Below the pieces are notes generated by a model that saw nothing but the letters and a program-made list of their open reading frames with translations, was not told the DNA's origin and made no database searches. Source: UBA966 sp046350355 (GTDB lineage Bacteria; Planctomycetota; Phycisphaerae; Phycisphaerales; SM1A02). Taken from it: a DNA stretch of 64,000 nucleotides. Position 1 is the stretch's first letter, and the number at the start of each line of letters is the position of its first letter. Positions 50,298 through 58,322 of this stretch are shown here, in pieces. Both the position numbers and the translations under genes were made by a program. The stretch covers positions 62,001 to 126,000 of the forward strand of contig JAXMAN010000002.1 in the NCBI GenBank assembly GCA_046350355.1, written 5' to 3'.

Positions 50298-50347
50298 CAC
50301 TTTGCCAAGGTGGATGTCGAGGGTTCAAGTCCCTTCCCCCGCTCTCC
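50298..50347 (+). repeat. Direct repeat, distal copy (tRNA-Gly 3' half; attR-like)
   Basis: Corresponds to 49145-49194 at an offset of 1153 bp. The acceptor strand reads CCCCCGC instead of CACCCGC, and no 5' half of a tRNA precedes it, so it is not a functional tRNA. A separate terminator follows. Confidence 0.85.
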
Positions 50348-50348
50348 T

Positions 50349-50381
50349 GACGGCGCTCTGACGAGCGCCGTCTTTCGTTTT
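50349..50381 (+). terminator. Intrinsic terminator after the distal tRNA fragment
   Basis: GACGGCGCTC (50349-50358), loop TGAC, GAGCGCCGTC (50363-50372), then TTTCGTTTT. Its position relative to the tRNA fragment equals that of the terminator after the intact tRNA, but the sequence differs. It may be the original tRNA terminator, displaced by the insertion. Confidence 0.85.
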
Positions 50382-50481
50382 GGCATGCGGGGGAACTGAT
50401 CGCTTCGAGCTGCCGCGCTGCGACACGCCGACGCCCGTGCGCGGAGGGCCGGTGTGGGGCGAACAACGTGGGGGCGCTCAC

Positions 50482-50487
50482 TACGCT
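50482..50487 (+). promoter_or_regulatory. -10-like TACGCT before zinc-ribbon gene 3
   Basis: TACGCTGCGCGC then GTG 50494 (six-base spacer), nearly identical to the region before 49622. Confidence 0.55.
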
Positions 50488-50493
50488 GCGCGC

Positions 50494-50982
50494 GTGCGCT
50501 TCCTGAAGCGGTTGACGATCCGGCTCCGGTGGCCCGCTGCGGTGCTGGTTGGGCTGCTCACACTCGGATTCGTCTGTTCGGCTTTCTGGGGGTGTCGAGT
50601 CGACCTGAGCTTCCTCGGGAGTTGGTGGATCCTCGACCTTGGAAACACGATCGCCACCCTCACTCAATACGATTCACAGCTCGATCCTGGGCGACCCTCT
50701 CCGGATTTGGTTGTGACCGGCTACTCAGTCAAGTGGTATCCGATCGAGGATTTCGACCTCTTCCTCAATGCGTGGGTCCGGAAGGGATCTTGGCCGGGGG
50801 TCGACTGGGTCGCACGGCTGCCACTCTGGTATCTCGCACTACCTCCGGCCCTGCTCGCCATCGCGGGGTTTGTCATGAAGCGCCGCGAACCGAAGCCCGG
50901 CCAGTGCCAGCATTGCCGCCACCCGCTCGCCGGCGCGGTGGTGTGCCCCGAGTGCGGCACGCGACCACTCGCCGCGTCCTGA
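50494..50982 (+). CDS. Membrane protein with C-terminal zinc ribbon (family member 3)
   Basis: 162 residues from GTG: VRFLKRLTIRLRWPAAVLVGLLTLGFVCSAF. Helix 1 (about 14-32), loop of about 80 residues, helix 2 (PLWYLALPPALLAIAGFVM, about 112-130), then KRREPKPGQCQHCRHPLAGAVVCPECGT. The first 50 bases of coding sequence and the last 70 are nearly identical to gene 2, while the loop has diverged, which suggests duplication followed by change of the exposed part. It lies just outside the distal tRNA repeat. Confidence 0.82.
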   Translation: MRFLKRLTIRLRWPAAVLVGLLTLGFVCSAFWGCRVDLSFLGSWWILDLGNTIATLTQYDSQLDPGRPSPDLVVTGYSVKWYPIEDFDLFLNAWVRKGSWPGVDWVARLPLWYLALPPALLAIAGFVMKRREPKPGQCQHCRHPLAGAVVCPECGTRPLAAS

Positions 50983-51182
50983 TCTCGCCTTGAATCCAAC
51001 GAGCTGCCTCCGCTGCCACTCATCACGCAACATCGGCCCCTCCGCCGTCCCGTAATCGCATTCGTTGACTGTCGCGCGTGACTCCACGCGCGTTCAATGC
51101 GACGCTCTGGTTGCCGCGGAGTGCGCCACCGGCCATCCGCGCACGCCCGCTCATCCACTCAATCGCCCCACCTCCCCCAACC

Positions 51183-51872
51183 ATGCCGCGCATTCCCGGG
51201 ACCATCGCCGCGACCCTCCTCGCCGCACTCGGGGCGGCCCACGCGCACGGCGAGGTCCTCTGCCTCGAGGGCACCCATCACTCCACCGACTTTCGGCTGC
51301 GCCCACACGACCTGATCATCGCGACGGCAGACCTCACGCTCTCGTGCGCGCGGACCCTGCGGATCGAGGGGCGCATCGTGGCGGCGCCGAGCTGCTCGAT
51401 CCACCTCGTCGCGACCGAGCTGATCATCGACGACGGCCGGGTCTACGCGGGCGACGGTCTCTCGACCCACGCGATCGACGGCGACGGCGGCAAGGGGGGC
51501 GATGTCGTGCTGAACGCGCAGCGGATCACGATGTCCGACACTGTCATCCGCGCGGGTCGTGGCGGGAACGCGGGACCGTCGGGCAACGGCGGCGCGGGAG
51601 GGGATATCCGAATCATCGGGACCCCCGAGAACAGCATCGATGCAACCGTGATTCTCGACACGGGCGCCGCCGGCGAGGGCGGCGACGGCATCAGCGGCTT
51701 CTCCGAGGCCGCGCGCGCCGGAGGCAATGGCGGAGACGCGGGCAACCTCATCGTCAACGTCGCCTGGTGGTCGACGGGGGAGCGGCCCGCGCCGCCTCCA
51801 GTCCGGTCGCCAGTCAAGAACGCGCAGCGTGCCGTGGGTGCTTCGCGGATGGGGTGCGTGGCGGTGGATTGA
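51183..51872 (+). CDS. Secreted Gly-rich beta-helix-like protein
   Basis: 229 residues. Signal peptide MPRIPGTIAATLLAALGAAHAHG. The rest has strand-turn repeats typical of right-handed parallel beta-helices (LIIATADLTLSCARTLRIEGRIVAAPSCSIHLVATELIIDDGRVYAG) and Gly/Asn-rich turns (AGRGGNAGPSGNGGAGGDIRIIG). No catalytic motif of a lyase is evident. No Shine-Dalgarno site or -10 motif is seen at ATG 51183; the coding call rests on signal peptide and repeat pattern. Confidence 0.72.
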   Translation: MPRIPGTIAATLLAALGAAHAHGEVLCLEGTHHSTDFRLRPHDLIIATADLTLSCARTLRIEGRIVAAPSCSIHLVATELIIDDGRVYAGDGLSTHAIDGDGGKGGDVVLNAQRITMSDTVIRAGRGGNAGPSGNGGAGGDIRIIGTPENSIDATVILDTGAAGEGGDGISGFSEAARAGGNGGDAGNLIVNVAWWSTGERPAPPPVRSPVKNAQRAVGASRMGCVAVD

Positions 51873-51924
51873 GGGGTCGGGCGGCGGGGGACGCTGCGTC
51901 CGATGGCGAAGAAACCTCCCGCGA

Positions 51925-51930
51925 TACGCT
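51925..51930 (+). promoter_or_regulatory. -10-like TACGCT before zinc-ribbon gene 4
   Basis: TACGCTGCCTTC then GTG 51937 (six-base spacer). This third member of the set keeps the hexamer even though the spacer has changed. Confidence 0.55.
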
Positions 51931-51936
51931 GCCTTC

Positions 51937-52464
51937 GTGCGCTTCCTAAAGCGGCTCGCAATCAAGCTCCGGTGGCCCGCGGCGATCGTGGCCGGGCTGC
52001 TCGTCGCGGTGGCGGGCTGGTCCTGCCTCTACTGCCAGTCCGTGGTGATGCGCACATCCTCGCGGATGCTCTCGATCCAGTACGAGCGGCTGCGGTGTGG
52101 CGTGGTGCTGATGGAGTCGGGCGTCGACTGGGGCAACGAGTGGGACCTGCGGTTCAACTCGCGCGACGCGAATTGGCAGACGGTCGCGCGCGCGCCGTGG
52201 GATTCGCTCTGGCGGACGATTTGGACCGCCCCGCGGCGCAGCGGCCTCGCGAACACGGTCTCGGGCGTCTCGTTCCCGATCTGGTACCTCGTGCTTCCGT
52301 CGGCGGCGCTTGCGATCGTGGGCTTTCGACTCAAGCGTCGGGAGCCGCGGCCCGGGCATTGCGTTCGCTGCCGGTATCCGCTCGCGGGCGCGGCGGCGTG
52401 TCCGGAGTGCGGGACGGCGGCGCCGCTCACTCCGGACGCACCCCCGCCCCCGCCCGCGACGTAG
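51937..52464 (+). CDS. Membrane protein with C-terminal zinc ribbon (family member 4)
   Basis: 175 residues from GTG: VRFLKRLAIKLRWPAAIVAGLLVAVAGWSCLYC. Helix 1 (about 14-34), exposed loop of about 80 residues (MLSIQYERLRCGVVLMESGVDWGNEWDLRFNSRD), helix 2 (ISFPIWYLVLPSAALAIVGF region), then KRREPRPGHCVRCRYPLAGAAACPECGT and a Pro-rich tail. Located 51 bp before a large secreted-protein gene, with which it may be co-transcribed. The zinc ribbon should be cytoplasmic if both helices cross the membrane. Confidence 0.82.
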   Translation: MRFLKRLAIKLRWPAAIVAGLLVAVAGWSCLYCQSVVMRTSSRMLSIQYERLRCGVVLMESGVDWGNEWDLRFNSRDANWQTVARAPWDSLWRTIWTAPRRSGLANTVSGVSFPIWYLVLPSAALAIVGFRLKRREPRPGHCVRCRYPLAGAAACPECGTAAPLTPDAPPPPPAT

Positions 52465-52515
52465 CATCGCCCCACCGGGCCGCGACCGCCGCCCAGCGCT
52501 TTCCCGGAGGCCTCC

Positions 52516-53904
52516 ATGCTCGGCACGCTGCTCCTGACCCACGCCGTCGCGATCGCGCTCGCCCAGGACGCGCCGCATGCCGACCCCGCGACGACGGCGC
52601 CGCCCGATCCGCCGCGCCACCCCGCGCTCGACAACCCGAACTTCCAGCGCGGAAAGGTGGTCGAGTTCCCCAACGGCCTCACCGGACGCATCGGCTCCAG
52701 CTGCGTCTCGCCGCCCTTGAGCACGCTCCTGACGCCCGAGACATGGATCGACGTCGCTCGCGCGACGACTGCGCTCGACCTGGATCCCGCGGGCGCCGCG
52801 GCGGGCTCGCTTCGTTCCGCCGCAGAGGCCTTTCGAGCGGCGCTTCGGGAGCGGCGCACCCGGGACTGGCGTCCGGCCGCGGACCGGATCAATGCGTCGA
52901 TCGCCGAGAACGAGGCGCACCAGGTCGTCGATGACGAGCGGCTGCGCGCCGCCACCGCCGTCTTCTACCGCGACTGCGCGCTGGAGTCGATGCGCAACTT
53001 CGACGAGGAGTCGGCCGCGCTCGTGCGCGCGCTCGCCAGCGCTTCGGGCGGGGAGCTCGATCCGCAGGTCGCGCAGCGCGCATCGCGGTCGCTCTGGCGG
53101 ACGCGCGTCACGGAGTTCCTTGGCGATTGGTCATCGATCCCGATGCCGCCGGTCGTCTCGATCCTGCTGCGCACGGAGATCGCCGGCGCACAGGTGAAGG
53201 CCGGCCACAAGGATGCCGTCGAAGCCATCCTCCAGCAGTTCGAGCCGCTGTGGGACGCTTCCTTGCGCGATCTCCTCAATGCGCACGCACGCGCTTTCAC
53301 GAAGACCGAGGACACTCCGAGCGTGCTGCGTCCGGTCTCGGCCATCGTCGACCGCATGACCGACGCGGACGCGCGCGCGATCGCGGAGCTCGCGCCCCAC
53401 CTGGACGATCCGGAGCTGCGGTGGACGCACGCTGTCCTCGTCCGCCGCTGTCCGCACGCGCGCGCCGTCGCCGATGCTTGGCTCGGCATCTCGCACCTGG
53501 CCGCGACCGCCGCCGATCCCGCGATTCGCACGCGGCTCGTGGCCGCCTCGGAGCTCCTTCGATCGCAGGTCGACGCGATGGCGCTCGTCTACCGCGATGG
53601 TTGGCGCGGGATCATCATCCACGGCGCGACGCCGACCCATCCGGAAGTCGCGAACTACGGCCCCGAGATGCGCAAGATCGCTCGGGATGCGCAGCGGCAG
53701 GCGCTGGCGCTGATCGCGACCATCGATGGCGCTGCCTCCGAGGCCGGGCCCGCCGACGCGATGATGGTCGCGCGCGCCACCCGCGACGCGCTGGTGCCGG
53801 TGACTGGCAAGCTGGAAGACGGCAAGCTTGCCGCGAAGGCCATCGCGCCCGGCTGGCCGCCGATGGTGTGGACCAATGATGCCGGGGCGATGGTGCCGCG
53901 GTGA
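52516..53904 (+). CDS. Large secreted helical protein, unknown function
   Basis: 462 residues. Signal peptide MLGTLLLTHAVAIALAQ, a Pro/Asp-rich linker, then an all-helical body (TWIDVARATTALDLDPAGAAAGSLRSAAEAFRAALRE...). Repeated Ala/Arg helices suggest a solenoid. No known motif. CGGAGG eight bases before the ATG is a fair Shine-Dalgarno site. Its stop (TGA 53902-53904) forms GTGA with a possible start of the next gene, so the two similar-looking secreted proteins are probably expressed together. Confidence 0.8.
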   Translation: MLGTLLLTHAVAIALAQDAPHADPATTAPPDPPRHPALDNPNFQRGKVVEFPNGLTGRIGSSCVSPPLSTLLTPETWIDVARATTALDLDPAGAAAGSLRSAAEAFRAALRERRTRDWRPAADRINASIAENEAHQVVDDERLRAATAVFYRDCALESMRNFDEESAALVRALASASGGELDPQVAQRASRSLWRTRVTEFLGDWSSIPMPPVVSILLRTEIAGAQVKAGHKDAVEAILQQFEPLWDASLRDLLNAHARAFTKTEDTPSVLRPVSAIVDRMTDADARAIAELAPHLDDPELRWTHAVLVRRCPHARAVADAWLGISHLAATAADPAIRTRLVAASELLRSQVDAMALVYRDGWRGIIIHGATPTHPEVANYGPEMRKIARDAQRQALALIATIDGAASEAGPADAMMVARATRDALVPVTGKLEDGKLAAKAIAPGWPPMVWTNDAGAMVPR

Positions 53905-53956
53905 GCGGGGAGGAGTCCCTTCTCGCTGTGATGCGCGACACCGGTGCCTCCCGAGG

Positions 53957-53962
53957 TACGCT
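53957..53962 (+). promoter_or_regulatory. -10-like TACGCT before the second secreted helical protein
   Basis: TACGCTGTCGCCT then GTG 53970, a seven-base spacer. It supports the internal GTG over the GTGA-coupled GTG at 53901. Confidence 0.45.
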
Positions 53963-53969
53963 GTCGCCT

Positions 53970-55475
53970 GTGCGCACTCGACCGTGGGGAACTCCGCGCC
54001 ATTCGCGCTTCGGCGCACCGCTCATCGCGGGCGTACTCACACTTTCCCTCGCCTCCGCCACCTGTCTCGCGCAGTCGCCATCTGAGCCACCGCCGGCGAC
54101 TCCATCCACGCGCGGGGACGACACGACGCCGCCCGTCCCCGTCGCCGAGGCGCCGCCTGCGACCGTCCTGTTCCCGGAGAGCCACTTCTCGATGTACTAC
54201 CCGCCGCGGCCGATCGACCGGTCCGACGCGGCGTTCTATGTCTGGATCTCGGGCGCGGAAGGCGTCGACGCGGAGCAGATCCGGCAGTGGACGCTTGCAC
54301 TCGCGGATCTGGATCCGGCGTGGATCAAGAGCGCCTTCGCGAACGTGCGCACCACGGCCAATGCATGCGCACTCGCGGGGATGAAGCATCCGCCGGCGGC
54401 GGAGCGTGCGCGCGACCTCGAAGCCTTGGCAAACATGCGCGACACCGCGGCGGAGGGTATCGCCGCCAAGGAGCGCGCATTCCTGTGCTCCTTCCTCTCG
54501 CCCGATGCAGGCGATGCCGACCGGCGATCCGTGCTGATCGACCGCGTCATGCAGGCCCGCAACGCGGAAGCGATCGAACTGACCATCACTGCGTCCGGCC
54601 ACTGCGACGCTATGCCGATGCGCCTGCTGCACCGTGCCGCCACAGACCAGCGCATTTCGCCTGAAGGGGCCGTCGCGCTTCGCCAGCTCGCCATAGACAA
54701 CGCGGCGCGCGTCTATCAGCTTCGTCTGAGCACTGTTGCCGAAGCCATCCACCTGGCGCACCGCGCGGCGGCATCCCGAGCCGCGGCGGAGAGCCGTGGC
54801 GAATCGCAGGTTGGTGCGTCCGCTCCCGCTTACCGCGCCGTCGTTCTCGCCGCGGAACGTGCCGCGGAACTTCACCGCGAGCTGCTCCGGCTTGCCAGCA
54901 CCTCCATGCCAGAAGCACTCGCTTCGGAGATCGACGCCGCCTACAAGGAGCAGGCATACGATCTCCTCGGCCGTGACGCGTTCTCCTTCGACCCAATCGT
55001 GGCGGCGCTTCGGCCACTCATGGCGCCGGAGGCACAGCACACCGCCGACGAGTTGACTGCCGCCGACCGCAGCTATCGACGGGCGATGCACGATGCGGCG
55101 CTCGAACTCTTCGACCGGACCGTGAATCGCATGGTCCGCCGTGGACGCGTGGTGGATCCAGAGGAATCCGCACGTTTCGCGAACGCGCTCATCGCGTATC
55201 ACGAGAACGCGTACAGGAGCGCGGGGCGCACGATCGACTCCCTCGCCGAGCTCGCCCGAGCGCGGGATGGTTGGGACGAACCGACTTACCAGCGGCTCCG
55301 CGCAGACTGGGAGAAAACTGTCCGATCGCGACTCAAGGAACTGATGAACCGCGGCGTGACATCGCGCGCGGCGAGCGATGACCTGTTCGACCGCGAGGGC
55401 ACCATCACGCCCGCGTCGGACTCCGTCATGCTTCGGAAGCAGAGGGCCCCGAACATGCATGCAGCCCCCCGGTGA
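53970..55475 (+). CDS. Large secreted helical protein, unknown function
   Basis: 501 residues from GTG 53970, which gives a normal signal peptide (APLIAGVLTLSLASATCLAQ, cleavage near residue 35). The alternative GTG at 53901 overlaps the previous stop but would add 23 residues before the signal. The mature part has a Pro-rich linker and then a helical body (DRSDAAFYVWISGAEGVDAEQIRQWTLALADLDPAWIKSAFAN, AYRAVVLAAERAAELHRELLRLA). General composition and size resemble the preceding gene product; I do not recognise the family. The end overlaps the next gene by 17 bp. Confidence 0.8.
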   Translation: MRTRPWGTPRHSRFGAPLIAGVLTLSLASATCLAQSPSEPPPATPSTRGDDTTPPVPVAEAPPATVLFPESHFSMYYPPRPIDRSDAAFYVWISGAEGVDAEQIRQWTLALADLDPAWIKSAFANVRTTANACALAGMKHPPAAERARDLEALANMRDTAAEGIAAKERAFLCSFLSPDAGDADRRSVLIDRVMQARNAEAIELTITASGHCDAMPMRLLHRAATDQRISPEGAVALRQLAIDNAARVYQLRLSTVAEAIHLAHRAAASRAAAESRGESQVGASAPAYRAVVLAAERAAELHRELLRLASTSMPEALASEIDAAYKEQAYDLLGRDAFSFDPIVAALRPLMAPEAQHTADELTAADRSYRRAMHDAALELFDRTVNRMVRRGRVVDPEESARFANALIAYHENAYRSAGRTIDSLAELARARDGWDEPTYQRLRADWEKTVRSRLKELMNRGVTSRAASDDLFDREGTITPASDSVMLRKQRAPNMHAAPR

Positions 55476-56205
55476 TTCGTTCGTACTCGCCGTGACTCCG
55501 CCGCGCTCGTCCAACTCCCTTCGCACGGCCTTCCTTCCCGCTCCCGTCCCCGCGCCGGTGCGGACGCTCGCCATCGCTTCGCGCCTCTGCCTGATCGCGG
55601 CTTGGGTTGGCGCGTTGCTCGTCACGGGCGAGCTTGCCTGCGACGCCATTCTCAGAAACTTCGGCACGCCCTCCACGAGCGCGTGGGTCTGGGCCTTGGG
55701 CGCGCGCTGGGGCGCAATCCTCACCGCGCTCGCCGTGCTGACCGCGCTGCTGTGCCCGCTCGTCTCGATCACCCTCGACCGCATGCGCCTGAGCCGCACG
55801 GAGGAGATGGCGCGCGCCCGTGCCTGCAATCGCTGCGGCTACGCCGACGCGGGCACCGGCGAACGCTGCAGCGAGTGCGGCGCGGCGCCGGTGCAGCACG
55901 TCGCGCCGCCGCTCTCGGCGGTGCTCGCCTACACGGGCGGCGGGTTCTTCGGCCTCGGCGCGGGCCGCGGCGCGAACGCGCAGCTGGGCGATTCCGTGGG
56001 GAACGCGCTCCACGCGGCCGCCTCTGCGCAGTGGATTCAACGCATCGACCGCGCGCTGTTCACCCTCATCGTCGTCAACATCGTGCTCACGCAGCGGCCG
56101 CTTGGCGTCCCGATGTCGATGAGCCTGGTGCTCCTGCCCTTCGTCGCGGCGGCAATCCTGCTGCGGATCACGATCCGCCACTGCATGTCATTTCGGGCGC
56201 TGTGA
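55459..56205 (+). CDS. Membrane protein with internal zinc ribbon
   Basis: 248 residues. Helices at about 36-58 and 75-97, then a cytoplasmic zinc ribbon RACNRCGYADAGTGERCSECG (about 120-141), a Gly-rich segment (YTGGGFFGLGAGRGANAQLGD), and two C-terminal helices (about 195-212, 218-238). It relates to the zinc-ribbon proteins upstream by the CxxCGY...CSECG motif, but differs in having helices after it. The start at 55459 lies inside the end of the previous gene, suggesting coupling. Function unknown. Confidence 0.8.
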   Translation: MQPPGDSFVLAVTPPRSSNSLRTAFLPAPVPAPVRTLAIASRLCLIAAWVGALLVTGELACDAILRNFGTPSTSAWVWALGARWGAILTALAVLTALLCPLVSITLDRMRLSRTEEMARARACNRCGYADAGTGERCSECGAAPVQHVAPPLSAVLAYTGGGFFGLGAGRGANAQLGDSVGNALHAAASAQWIQRIDRALFTLIVVNIVLTQRPLGVPMSMSLVLLPFVAAAILLRITIRHCMSFRAL

Positions 56206-58233
56206 TGCGTCGCCGCGCGGATCTTCCGGCGCCGCGGCCGGGATCGCCGCCCGCAGCCGCTGCGCCTCCTCCGCGATGCGCGTCTCCGCCGCGTGCGGCT
56301 CGATCGCGGGCGCCCACTCCTCGCTCGCCAGCAACGCGAGCGCCGGCGAGGCCTCCGACGCGCCCACCGGCGGCGCCGTATCGAAGGCCTTGAGCTGCGC
56401 GATCCGGCCCCGCATGCGGTCGAGTGGCGCGTCCTCCCACAGCATCGCGCCGAGTGCGCGCGTGTGGCGCTCGGAGCGGTCGTCCGGCAGCGCGTCCGCG
56501 GCGTCCAGCACCAGCGTGATGGCCAGCAGCCGCTGCTCCGGGAGCTTGTCAAGTTCGGCCTGGATCCGCCGGCACCAGTCGCCCAACTGTGCGGTGGAGT
56601 CCGCATCCGGTCGCAGCATGAGGCGCACCGCGAGGCGCGTGCGCTGCTTGCCCGCCCACGCCGCGAGGTCGACCGGCGGCATCGTCGCCAGCGCTTCGAG
56701 CGCGTCGCGCAGCGCCGCGCGCGTCGACGCGTCCGCGGCTCCGAGCATGCCCAGCACGACATCCAGCTCCCGCAGCGTCTGCGCAACGGACGCGCGCAGC
56801 ACGCATCGTGCGACGGGATCCTCCACGCTGCACGCCGCGCGCGCTGCGCGCAGCCACAGCAGCGTCTCGCGCGCGCAGGCCGGCACATCGCCGGACCGCG
56901 CGGCGCATCGCGCGCGCTCGACCACCAGCGCGAGCGCATCCGCCGTCCGCAGCGCCGCGAACGATGCCGGCACGCCGCGTGCCCGCCACTGCGCCGGCTG
57001 CGACCAGTCGAGCGGGGGGTTCGTCGCGGCCAGCGCCTGGAAGAGGCGCTCGAGCGGCGGCAGGTGCAACTCGTCGCACTCCCCGTCGGACGCGGGCGCG
57101 CTCGCGGTCGCGGAGAGCTCCCGTATCCGCGTCAGCGTCGGCGACTGCGCGACCTGCGCGTCGATCCGGTCGAGCCAGTACGCGGCCCGCCGGCGCGCGG
57201 CGGAGTTGTCGTAGCGCTCCGGCACGAGCGCCTCCGCGATCGCGCGCCGCGCACGCAGGTCGCGCGCGACGGTCGCGGCGCGCTCCAGGAGCGCGCAGGG
57301 CGTCTCGCCGAGGATCGACTCCGAGAGCAGCGCACGCTCGAACGCGCCCCATTCCGATGCGCGCAGCGCGTCGCAGACCGGCGGTGCAGGCGCCGCTCCC
57401 GGAGCGTCCGCAGGCACCGCCAGCGCGAGCGCCTGGGCCGAGCGCTTCCAGAGCGCGGCCACACGCTGCGCCCCGGCGGCCCACTCGCCCTCGGACATCG
57501 ACCGGAGCTGCGTCAGCGGAGCGACCAGGTCTGGCGTGGCGCTCGGCGGGGGCGAGATCTTCCTGGCTCCCTCCGCGCCTGCGTCCTGGGCGCGCTCGCG
57601 CCGTAGCCACGTGACCCACGCGTCGCACACGTCGGCGAGCGCGCGCGCGCGCCCCGTCGGATCGGCCGAATCCAGCCGCTGCATCGCGCTGAGGATCCTC
57701 CCCGCGTCCAATGCGGAGACGCGGTCGAGCTCGAGCGCCCCGTCAAAGGCCTGCATCGCCTGCGCGAGCACCCACTCGGAGAACATCGAGCCCGCGATGG
57801 TGCGATCGCGCGCAAGCTGCCCACCGAGCGAGAAGAGCGTGGCGATCGAACCGATCGCGCGGTCGTGCTCCGGTCCGTCGAGTTGCGCCCGCGCGCTCAG
57901 CAACAGGAGCGCCGTCGCCCGCCGGACCGCCATTCCGTCGGCGGGGAAGTACTCCGGCGGCGCGTCCGGGTCATCCTTGTCGTCCGTGGGCGCCGCGCCC
58001 GGCCCCCGCACATGCGCCGCACGCGCGAGCGCGGCCAGCGTCTTCGCCTGGCTTGCCAGGATCGCGCGGGCGCGGGCGGTCACCAGGGCGTCCGCGTCGA
58101 GCCCCCCGACCTCCACGATCACGGTCTCGACCGGCCGCAGCTCCGATGCATCAAGAATCGCTCGATAGTCCGGCCGGCCCGTGGGCTGCGCGGCCTGGAG
58201 CGCGAGTGCGCTGACGAGCGTGAGCATCACCAT
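56188..58233 (-). CDS. Large exported helical protein, unknown function
   Basis: 681 residues. A short signal peptide (MVMLTLVSALALQAAQ); ATG 58227 is an alternative start. The mature protein is Ala/Arg/Leu-rich and helical throughout, with several Cys (DALRASEWGAFERALLSESILGETPCALLERA, ARCAARSGDVPACARETLLWLRAARAACSVEDPVARCVLRASV). It contains no recognised motif. It resembles the two plus-strand secreted helical proteins before it in composition and predicted fold, and converges on the zinc-ribbon gene with an 18-bp overlap. Confidence 0.78.
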   Translation of the reverse strand: MVMLTLVSALALQAAQPTGRPDYRAILDASELRPVETVIVEVGGLDADALVTARARAILASQAKTLAALARAAHVRGPGAAPTDDKDDPDAPPEYFPADGMAVRRATALLLLSARAQLDGPEHDRAIGSIATLFSLGGQLARDRTIAGSMFSEWVLAQAMQAFDGALELDRVSALDAGRILSAMQRLDSADPTGRARALADVCDAWVTWLRRERAQDAGAEGARKISPPPSATPDLVAPLTQLRSMSEGEWAAGAQRVAALWKRSAQALALAVPADAPGAAPAPPVCDALRASEWGAFERALLSESILGETPCALLERAATVARDLRARRAIAEALVPERYDNSAARRRAAYWLDRIDAQVAQSPTLTRIRELSATASAPASDGECDELHLPPLERLFQALAATNPPLDWSQPAQWRARGVPASFAALRTADALALVVERARCAARSGDVPACARETLLWLRAARAACSVEDPVARCVLRASVAQTLRELDVVLGMLGAADASTRAALRDALEALATMPPVDLAAWAGKQRTRLAVRLMLRPDADSTAQLGDWCRRIQAELDKLPEQRLLAITLVLDAADALPDDRSERHTRALGAMLWEDAPLDRMRGRIAQLKAFDTAPPVGASEASPALALLASEEWAPAIEPHAAETRIAEEAQRLRAAIPAAAPEDPRGDASQRPK

Positions 58234-58322
58234 GCGAGCCTCCCCGACTGTGAGGCTACGCGCCTGCGGAGCTCCGCACCGGTGCTCCGGCGCAGTGGCC
58301 CCCGCACTCGCTCACCCGCCAC

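Noticed and set aside
50298..50347. Second tRNA-Gly gene
   Set aside because: Only the 3' half is present, the acceptor strand has a changed base, and no matching 5' half precedes it.
53901..53904. GTGA-coupled start of the second secreted helical protein
   Set aside because: It would put 23 extra residues before the signal peptide; GTG 53970 gives a normal signal and has the TACGCT motif seven bases before. The overlap may be fortuitous.
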